From Anaerosphaera multitolerans (GTDB lineage: Bacteria > Bacillota > Clostridia > Tissierellales > Peptoniphilaceae): a stretch of 64,000 nt of DNA. The notes under the pieces were generated by a model that saw nothing but the letters and a program-made list of their open reading frames with translations, was not told the DNA's origin and did no database searches. Shown piece by piece: positions 58,303 to 64,000 of this stretch. A program made the position numbers and the translations under genes. The DNA lies in assembly GCF_004006535.1 (NCBI RefSeq), contig NZ_RLIH01000010.1:26271-90270 (forward strand), read 5' to 3'. Each line of letters starts with the position of its first letter. Position 1 is the stretch's first letter.

Positions 58303-58920
58303 TCAGTACCCTAAGTTTTCATTTAAAATAAGTACATGTATTCTATCCCTATCAAACTCATGAGCTATTGTTACGAAAAAATTGCAAATTCTCTCAGGAC
58401 TTTTACAATCCGAACATTTCCCCGTAAATTTACATGGTGTATTTTTGTCCAACCTTTTAGCATCTAATGGTGCTGCTATTTCTCTGGCTCTCTTTATAGC
58501 TCCAAAATAATCTTCAGTTATTTTGTTTTCACCCACTACTACAATAACTTTTTTAGGACCATATATCATAGGAGCGACTCTGCTTCCATTTCCATCAATA
58601 TTTATTATCTCTCCCTTTGATGAAATAGCATTTGAGCCTGTAATGAATACGTCACTGGTAAAATTCTTTAAATATATCTTTCTCCTATCCTCAGAAGTTA
58701 AACTCTTTTCAAATTTATCGTAAAATTTGACATCCTTTTTTCTTAGCCATTGGAAAACCCCTAGTTCTTCAAGAGTAATCGAGTCACCACACCCAACAGT
58801 TAATCCATCTTTAAAAAATTCTTCTAACAATATGTAAAGTTCTTCTCTTGATTCACAATAATAACCGTTCATATTATTTTCTCTCAAGTTTTTAATAGTT
58901 TCTTTTATAATATTTTCCAT
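58303..58920 (-). CDS. LUD-domain protein (lactate utilisation/LutC-related)
   Basis: The start at ATG 58920 gives a product that begins MENIIKETIKNLRENN, as family members do; an ATG nine codons upstream is possible. The 205-residue protein has VGCGDSITLEELGVFQWLR, SNAISSKGEIINIDGNGSRV and KVIVVVGENKITEDY, typical of DUF162/LUD proteins, and ends with Cys-rich stretches (CKFTGKCSDCKSPERICNFF) that could bind a metal or iron-sulfur cluster. The LutC branch helps oxidise L-lactate, but stand-alone forms like this one have no proven role. Confidence 0.85.
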   Translation of the reverse strand: MENIIKETIKNLRENNMNGYYCESREELYILLEEFFKDGLTVGCGDSITLEELGVFQWLRKKDVKFYDKFEKSLTSEDRRKIYLKNFTSDVFITGSNAISSKGEIINIDGNGSRVAPMIYGPKKVIVVVGENKITEDYFGAIKRAREIAAPLDAKRLDKNTPCKFTGKCSDCKSPERICNFFVTIAHEFDRDRIHVLILNENLGY

Positions 58921-58950
58921 AAGTCTTATTATATCAAAATAAAGCAAATT

Positions 58951-58971
58951 AAAAAGAGCCCCTAGGCTCTT
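58951..58971 (-). terminator. Terminator of the lysine operon
   Basis: AAGAGCC pairs with GGCTCTT around the loop TAGG and is followed by TTT; it overlaps the ddh stop codon. Confidence 0.8.
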
Positions 58972-59944
58972 ATAATAATTTAGCTCTTTGTTCTTCAGCT
59001 GTTAAATTAGATAGATAGGAAATAGGTACATCAAATACGGTAATAGCTCCGATTTTACCCTCTTGTCTCATTTTATAAACTGCCCTTGCAAAGGCAACAT
59101 TAATAGAGGAAGTGAATTCAGGATTACTATCTAAATCCAACTTAAACTCATAAACTTGTTTCGTAGCTTGAGACGTTTCTCCTATTCTTAATACCCTGCC
59201 TCCATGTACCATCTTTTTATGATTCTTTTTTAGCTCTTCTTCTGAAATAAAATGGACTGTAGTATTGTAATCTACGAAATAATCAGGCATTGTAATGATT
59301 TTAAACTCTATTTCTTCCTTATCTGCTCCATCTTCAGCAACTACATAACAAATTCTTTTATGTTTATCTCTTGGGGTAAAATTTACTTTTTCTCCCGCTT
59401 TAATTCTTTCAATTGACTCTTCAATTGGAACTGTATATTGGGTTGCATCAATTACTCCGTCAATTCTTCTAATTGCATCGCTATGTCCCTGACTTACTCC
59501 TTCACCCCAAAAAGTATGGGTTTCTCCTTGAGGCAAAATTGATTGGGCAAGTAACCTATTCATGGAAAAAATTCCGGGATCCCAACCTGTTGAAATTATA
59601 GAGAGATTATTTCCCTCTTTAGCTGCCAAATCTATGTCATTAAAGTATTCCGGTATTTTAGCGTGAGTATCAAAGCTATCTACTGTATTAAAATGCCTTG
59701 CTATTTCAGGACCTTGACTTCTTAAATCCGTGGCGGAACCTCCACAAAGTATACATACGTCAATTTCACCTTTAAAGTCCAAAATATTTTCTAAGCTATA
59801 TACTTTAGACTGACTTTCAATGGTCTTTGGCTCTCTTCTTGTAAATATACCTACAAGTTCCATATCCTCCGCCAGATTTATCGCCTTTTCAGCACCCTTA
59901 CCCAAGTTTCCATATCCAACTATTGCTACTTTTATCTTCTCCAT
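58970..59944 (-). CDS. ddh: meso-Diaminopimelate dehydrogenase
   Basis: The 324-residue NADPH enzyme makes meso-diaminopimelate directly from tetrahydrodipicolinate and ammonia. It shows the Rossmann GYGNLGKGAEKAI at the N-terminus, CGGSATDLRSQGP, FNTVDSFDTHAKIP, TGWDPGIFSMNRLL and TFWGEGVSQGHSDAIRRI, all typical of Ddh. The length fits the family. It ends the lysC-dapA-dapB-ddh operon, so the organism uses the one-step dehydrogenase branch rather than the acylated route, at least here. A GGAGG ribosome site precedes the ATG. Confidence 0.95.
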   Translation of the reverse strand: MEKIKVAIVGYGNLGKGAEKAINLAEDMELVGIFTRREPKTIESQSKVYSLENILDFKGEIDVCILCGGSATDLRSQGPEIARHFNTVDSFDTHAKIPEYFNDIDLAAKEGNNLSIISTGWDPGIFSMNRLLAQSILPQGETHTFWGEGVSQGHSDAIRRIDGVIDATQYTVPIEESIERIKAGEKVNFTPRDKHKRICYVVAEDGADKEEIEFKIITMPDYFVDYNTTVHFISEEELKKNHKKMVHGGRVLRIGETSQATKQVYEFKLDLDSNPEFTSSINVAFARAVYKMRQEGKIGAITVFDVPISYLSNLTAEEQRAKLL

Positions 59945-59954
59945 AAAACCTCCA

Positions 59955-60704
59955 TTAGAAGTTTAAAATATCTTTCATATCATATAAACCCTTACTTTGA
60001 TTTATTATAAATGAACAGGCCTTTAAAGCTCCTGCACCAAATACTTTTTTTGATTGAGCCCTATGAGTTATTTCTATCGTCTCATCTAAACCTGCAAATA
60101 AAACAGTATGCTCTCCAACTATAGTTCCACCTCTAATAGCATGAACTCCAACTTCAGATTTCTCTCTTGACAGATTTGTACCTTCTCTTCCATCTTTTTC
60201 TACAAGTTCATTTCCTCTGCCTTTATTTGCGGCATCAAATAACATTTTTGCCGTTCCGCTAGGTGAATCTTTCTTTAAATTATGGTGCTTTTCAATTATT
60301 TCAATATCAAAATCAAAAAGTCCCTTTGAAAGATTTTCCACTACAGCTAGTAAAATATTAATTCCAATACTCATATTACCGGTAAAAAATATAGGTAATT
60401 CCTCAGAAGCTTTGTTTATTTTCTCAATTTCTTCAGCTGTATGACCTGTAGTAGCTATTACTAAAGGCTTTTGTTCTTCTTTTGTATAATTTAAAATAGA
60501 GCCTATTAAACTGTGATGAGAAAAATCCAATATAATATCAACTTTTTCTTTTATATCTTCAAAGTTTTGGTATAGAGGATAGCTAAGTCTTTCTCCACTT
60601 CCAATACCGATTCCCGCAACAATTTTAAAATCCTTTGAATTCTCACAAAGCTCCGTAACTGTTTTTCCCATGCCTCCTGTGGCACCAACTAATAATATTT
60701 TCAT
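59955..60704 (-). CDS. dapB: 4-hydroxy-tetrahydrodipicolinate reductase
   Basis: The 249-residue enzyme has the NAD(P)-binding GATGGMGKTV at the N-terminus, the family signature EIIEKHHNLKKDSPSGTAKML with the catalytic His pair and Lys, and VHAIRGGTIVGEHTVLFAG and the late EITHRAQSKKVFG. It reduces the product of DapA to tetrahydrodipicolinate, the substrate of the neighbouring Ddh. It lies 8 bases after dapA and 10 before ddh, with AGGAG upstream. Confidence 0.95.
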   Translation of the reverse strand: MKILLVGATGGMGKTVTELCENSKDFKIVAGIGIGSGERLSYPLYQNFEDIKEKVDIILDFSHHSLIGSILNYTKEEQKPLVIATTGHTAEEIEKINKASEELPIFFTGNMSIGINILLAVVENLSKGLFDFDIEIIEKHHNLKKDSPSGTAKMLFDAANKGRGNELVEKDGREGTNLSREKSEVGVHAIRGGTIVGEHTVLFAGLDETIEITHRAQSKKVFGAGALKACSFIINQSKGLYDMKDILNF

Positions 60705-60712
60705 AATAACTC

Positions 60713-61594
60713 CTACAGTAACCCTACTTCTCTCATAGTATCTTTTAACAATTCCTTAGTTGAATCTGAAGCTTCAAAAAGCGGCAATCTCAACCCTCCA
60801 ACTTCAAAACCTAAAATATTCATTGCTGCTTTTACCGGTATAGGATTAGGTTCTACAAAGAGCGCATCTATAAATCTCTTGTACTTCACTTGAATTTCCA
60901 AAGATTCTTTTATTTTGCCCTCTAAAAACAGATGAACCATTTCGCTGGTTTCCTTTGGAATTATATTTGCGGAAACTGAAATTACTCCAAGACCTCCTGC
61001 CGAAAGTAAAGGAACTACAACATCATCATTTCCTGAATAAATTTCAAAATCCTCTCCACACACTCTTCTTATTTCAATAGTATGTCCCAAGTTACCTGTT
61101 GCATCTTTAATGCCCACTATATTCTTATGTTCAGATAGATTTTTCAAAGTTGAAGGAGCTATTGGCATATTAGTCCTTCCTGGAACATCATATAACAATA
61201 TTGGAATGTCAACGGAATTTGCAATTGCTAAAAAATGTTCTTCCAAACCTTTTTGTGAAGTCTTATTATAGTAAGGAGTAACTTGCAGTAACGCATCTGC
61301 TCCAGACTTTTGCGCTTCAACGCTTAAGTTGATACCATGTCTGGTATCGTTACTTCCCGTACCGGCTATAACGGGAATTCTCTTATCAATAACATCTACA
61401 GCACACTTTATAGCCTCTAGGTGTTCCTCGTCATTTAAAGTGGAAGCTTCTCCTGTAGTACCTGTTATTACTATTGCATCTGTACCACTTTTAACATGAA
61501 ACTCTAATAACTCTTCCAGTTTTTTAAAATCAATATCTCCATTTTCTTTAAACGGTGTTACAAGCGCAACTCCTGATCCTTTAAATATTGCCAT
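60713..61594 (-). CDS. dapA: 4-hydroxy-tetrahydrodipicolinate synthase
   Basis: The 293-residue TIM-barrel aldolase condenses pyruvate with aspartate semialdehyde. Visible features are VALVTPF, TGTTGEASTL (substrate Thr pair), VTPYYNKTSQKG, LYDVPGRTN with the catalytic Tyr and Arg, and the Schiff-base Lys in NIVGIKDATGN. It lies between lysC and dapB in one operon with an AGGAGG ribosome site. No aspartate semialdehyde dehydrogenase gene is in the window. Confidence 0.96.
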   Translation of the reverse strand: MAIFKGSGVALVTPFKENGDIDFKKLEELLEFHVKSGTDAIVITGTTGEASTLNDEEHLEAIKCAVDVIDKRIPVIAGTGSNDTRHGINLSVEAQKSGADALLQVTPYYNKTSQKGLEEHFLAIANSVDIPILLYDVPGRTNMPIAPSTLKNLSEHKNIVGIKDATGNLGHTIEIRRVCGEDFEIYSGNDDVVVPLLSAGGLGVISVSANIIPKETSEMVHLFLEGKIKESLEIQVKYKRFIDALFVEPNPIPVKAAMNILGFEVGGLRLPLFEASDSTKELLKDTMREVGLL

Positions 61595-61611
61595 AATTTA
61601 CCTCCTATTTA

Positions 61612-62808
61612 CTACAAATTAAATTCTTCCACAAATACTTCAACTACTTTTTTTACATTCTCATCATCTATAACGTAGGAGATGCTTATTTCTGAAGTTG
61701 AAACCTGGTGTAACTCCACATTGTTTTGAGCTAGAATTTCAAAAGCTCTTGAAGCAACTCCGGCCTGCGTCCTCATTGCATTTCCAATTATTGAAACCTT
61801 ACTTACATTTTCTATATAATTAAAATTTAAACCCTTTTCTTTTAAAACTGATGAAACTATTTCCTTATTGTCAGACGTTGTAGTAAAGGAAACTAAGTAC
61901 TTATCCCTTGCAAATTTATTTTGACTAATAATGTCAATAATTACATTTTCATTTCCCAGCCTTACAAAAAGATCGTTAATTTCTTCCGGGCTGTTAGTAC
62001 TTAACTCAATATTTACTAAAAGTATATTATCCATTATAGATAGATTCGTTATATTCTTTTTCTCCATTATCTTTCCTTCTTTTACTATATATGTTCCCTT
62101 TACTTCATTGGTATTTAGTGCAATATATAGTGGTACATTGTACTTCCAAGCAAGTTCCACACTTCTTGGTTCTATCACTTTCGCACCTAAACTTGCCATT
62201 TCTAAAGTCTCTTCATAGGATAAATAATCCAACTTCTTAGCATTTTTATAAACCCTTGGGTCTACAGTATATATACCTTCCACATCAGTATAGATTTCAC
62301 AGGGATACTCTAAACTTGCCGCAATTGCAACTGCGGAAGTATCAGAACCTCCTCTTCCCAAAGTGGTTATATCTCTTGCGGAATTAACTCCTTGAAACCC
62401 TGCTACTACTACTATGTAACCCTCATCTAAGTACCTTTCAATCAGTTCACTTTCCACACTTTGAACTTTACTTCTCATATGGTGTCCAAAGGTTCTAAAT
62501 CCCGCTTGCCATCCTGTAAGCGATATGGCCTTATGTCCTTTTTCATTTAAAGCCATAGATAAAAGAGCTATAGTAACCTGCTCTCCTGTAGCAAGTAATA
62601 CGTCCATTTCTCTCCTATTTGGATTTAAAGATATTTCACTGGATAGGGCTAAAAGCTCATTGGTTTTTTTGCCCATGGCAGATACAACGGTAACAATATT
62701 TTTATACTGTTCTCTCTTCTTTATAATTCTATCTGCCACTTCATTTATCTTTTCCGCAGTAGCTACTGAAGAACCTCCATACTTCATCACTACACCTTTT
62801 TTTCTCAC
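61612..62808 (-). CDS. lysC: Aspartate kinase
   Basis: The 398-residue enzyme starts at GTG after AGAGGTG and commits aspartate to lysine/threonine synthesis. The kinase domain has VMKYGGSSVAT at the N-terminus, LLATGEQVTIALLS, DITTLGRGGSDTSAVA and the ACT regulatory domains at the C-terminus (about 255-398; NNVELHQVSTSEISISYVID). The two ACT domains suggest feedback control by lysine. It is the first gene of the lysC-dapA-dapB-ddh operon. No lysine riboswitch is evident in the short leader, but a hairpin at 62840-62873 may act as attenuator or as the upstream gene's terminator. Confidence 0.95.
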   Translation of the reverse strand: MRKKGVVMKYGGSSVATAEKINEVADRIIKKREQYKNIVTVVSAMGKKTNELLALSSEISLNPNRREMDVLLATGEQVTIALLSMALNEKGHKAISLTGWQAGFRTFGHHMRSKVQSVESELIERYLDEGYIVVVAGFQGVNSARDITTLGRGGSDTSAVAIAASLEYPCEIYTDVEGIYTVDPRVYKNAKKLDYLSYEETLEMASLGAKVIEPRSVELAWKYNVPLYIALNTNEVKGTYIVKEGKIMEKKNITNLSIMDNILLVNIELSTNSPEEINDLFVRLGNENVIIDIISQNKFARDKYLVSFTTTSDNKEIVSSVLKEKGLNFNYIENVSKVSIIGNAMRTQAGVASRAFEILAQNNVELHQVSTSEISISYVIDDENVKKVVEVFVEEFNL

Positions 62809-62839
62809 TCTTTCACCTCTTACTTTAACATAAATAAAT

Positions 62840-62873
62840 TTATAAAAAACTATGAGCTCTTTGGCTCATAGTT
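62840..62873 (-). terminator. Hairpin between the ArsC-family gene and lysC
   Basis: AACTATGAGC pairs with GCTCATAGTT around a 6-base loop and is followed by TTTTTATA on the minus strand. It should end the upstream transcript and lies 32 bases before the lysC start, so lysC expression might also depend on it. Confidence 0.8.
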
Positions 62874-62964
62874 AGTCTTATTATTTTGTAAAAAATTTAT
62901 TTATTTAATTACAAAGAATAACAGAAGTAAGCTCTTTTGTCAATGTTCTCAACTAAATTACCGC

Positions 62965-63315
62965 TTATTTTAGCAGCTCATCATATTCTTCTTCCTTAAA
63001 ACCAAAAAGCACTTTCTCTTCAGTTACCAATACAGGTCTCTTTACAAGCATTCCATCCGTTGCAAGAAGTTTTAACTTTTCATCATCTGTCATTTCCTTT
63101 AGTTTATCTTTCAGCTTCATATCCCTATATAATTTTCCACTTGTATTAAAGCATTTATTTATTTCTCGATTTCCCCTTTTTATCCACTGTCTAATTTCCT
63201 CTTCTGTGGGGTTTTCTTCCGTAATTTCACGATACTCATACTCAATCCCATTATCATCTAAATACTTTCTGGCTTTTTTACAAGTACTGCATTTACTGTA
63301 ACAAATAAACTGCAT
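62965..63315 (-). CDS. ArsC/Spx family protein
   Basis: The 116-residue thioredoxin-fold protein has the CSTCKKARKYLD motif near the N-terminus, then YREITEENPTEEEIRQW and, late, LLATDGMLVKRPVLV, which are typical of ArsC-like proteins (YffB/Spx family). It has a CxxC, unlike the single-Cys of true arsenate reductases, and the short form resembles the YusI/Spx group. The role could be thiol-redox regulation or arsenate reduction. It stands at a divergent promoter with the YczE-type gene (TATAATTATAA near 63336). Confidence 0.88.
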   Translation of the reverse strand: MQFICYSKCSTCKKARKYLDDNGIEYEYREITEENPTEEEIRQWIKRGNREINKCFNTSGKLYRDMKLKDKLKEMTDDEKLKLLATDGMLVKRPVLVTEEKVLFGFKEEEYDELLK

Positions 63316-63385
63316 ATTATCACTCCTTTTGATATAATTATAACATTATTATGAAATTTTAAAACCAATCAATAAAGGAGCATAT

Positions 63386-64000
63386 CATGAGTAAAAAAGA
63401 ATTCTTTCTCCGCACAGCTATTGCCCTTCTGGGTATTCTAATCCTCTCTTTTGGAATAGGAATTTTACTAAGCGGAAATGTTGGGACAGATCCCTATACT
63501 GCCGCAAATGTAGCTGTAAGTTCAAAATTAAATATTCCCTTTAGTCTTTACCAAGTCCTTATAAATCTGGTATTACTCATATATGTTTTTATCTTTGACA
63601 GAAAATATATTGGTATAGGTACGGTTTTAATGTTATTTTTCGTAGGTTTTCTTATTGAATTCTTTAACAAGTTAATTTTAAATTTTATCAATTTTGACTT
63701 TAATTTTATTATCTATGTAATTTTTTTAGTACTGGGAATTTTAATTATGACCTTTGGAATTTCTTTATATATGAGTGTAAGAGTGGGAAGTGCTCCCTAT
63801 GATGCCATAGCTCCAATAGTATCCGAACAAATCGGAATGGAATTTAAATATGTAAGAATTATTCAGGATATATTATTTATGTCCATAGCTTTAATTTTTA
63901 ACGGTCCTGTAAATGTGGCGACTATTATAAGCGCATTTTTTGTAGGTGCATTAATTGATTTTTGGAACTACAAAATATCAACGCCACTTTTAAAAAAAGT
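63386..64000 (+). CDS. YczE/YitT-type membrane protein, cut by the right edge
   Basis: ATG 63386 follows AAAGGAG. The frame stays open for 205 codons to the end of the window. The product has about five to six membrane segments and two related halves: GIGILLSGNVGTDPYTAAN in the first and FGISLYMSVRVGSAPYDAIAP in the second. Each carries the GxxPYD/T motif found in YczE/YyaS-type and YitT-type integral membrane proteins of unknown function. The 3' end is outside the window. Confidence 0.85.

Noticed and set aside
62809..62964. Lysine riboswitch before lysC
   Set aside because: The leader is far too short and holds only one simple hairpin with a T-run.

Overview
The window is AT-rich DNA from a low-GC Gram-positive bacterium. 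Both main Gram-positive surface-anchoring systems are present: S-layer homology (SLH) domains and sortase/LPXTG. Together with the diaminopimelate dehydrogenase (ddh) lysine route and many anaerobe-type genes, this suggests an anaerobic Tissierellia/Peptoniphilaceae-like or clostridial organism. That placement is inference; there is no rRNA or tRNA gene here to settle it. Most genes lie on the minus strand.

Layout. 1-3044: a membrane protein cut by the left edge, a secreted unknown, a decayed relaxase and an SDR oxidoreductase. 3045-4790: gene-poor decayed DNA with a two-copy tandem repeat and an IS256 end. 4794-16791: a large heme-acquisition locus. In transcription order it encodes a membrane-anchored NEAT protein, a Shp-like protein, an IsdE/HtsA-like lipoprotein, a FecCD permease, an ATPase, a small secreted NEAT-like protein, a giant SLH-anchored multi-NEAT receptor (currently split by a frameshift at 9592-9595) and a NEAT protein with copper-amine-oxidase-N repeats. 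Every heme-binding-type domain here has methionine at both expected iron-ligand regions, and none has the YxxxY of classical Isd NEAT domains. 17090-18290: overlapping IS3 and IS256 remnants. 18770-23460: a second iron-type operon (YbaN/DUF454 protein, two ABC half-transporters, a DtxR-like regulator) behind a strong Fur-box-like palindrome. 24563-24830: a remnant SLH gene. 25242-29528: a two-component system driving an ABC exporter (BceAB/MacB style). 29868-30866: an isocitrate dehydrogenase. 30867-33495: decayed DNA with a broken metallo-beta-lactamase-fold gene.

33496-40338: a cassette of TetR regulator, ECF transporter (S, T and fused A components) and two ABC half-transporters, behind a perfect 28-bp palindrome. 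The same combination follows shr-shp-htsABC in the group A Streptococcus sia locus, where the ECF part (SiaFGH) is reported to import heme. The window may therefore hold the pieces of one heme economy spread over three loci: capture and relay, Fur-type ABC operon, ECF cassette. 41325-41690: a frameshifted DtxR-family gene. 42028-50835: a sortase-assembled pilus operon (signal peptidase with Arg in place of the catalytic Lys, large Cna-B adhesin, major pilin, class C sortase, basal pilin, second sortase). 50959-53171: IS30 and IS3 remnants.

53375-64000: core genome. guaA, hemolysin-III-type protein, DUF1836 protein, P1 peptidase, alpha/beta hydrolase, LUD protein, the lysC-dapA-dapB-ddh operon, an ArsC/Spx-like protein and a YczE-type membrane protein cut by the right edge.
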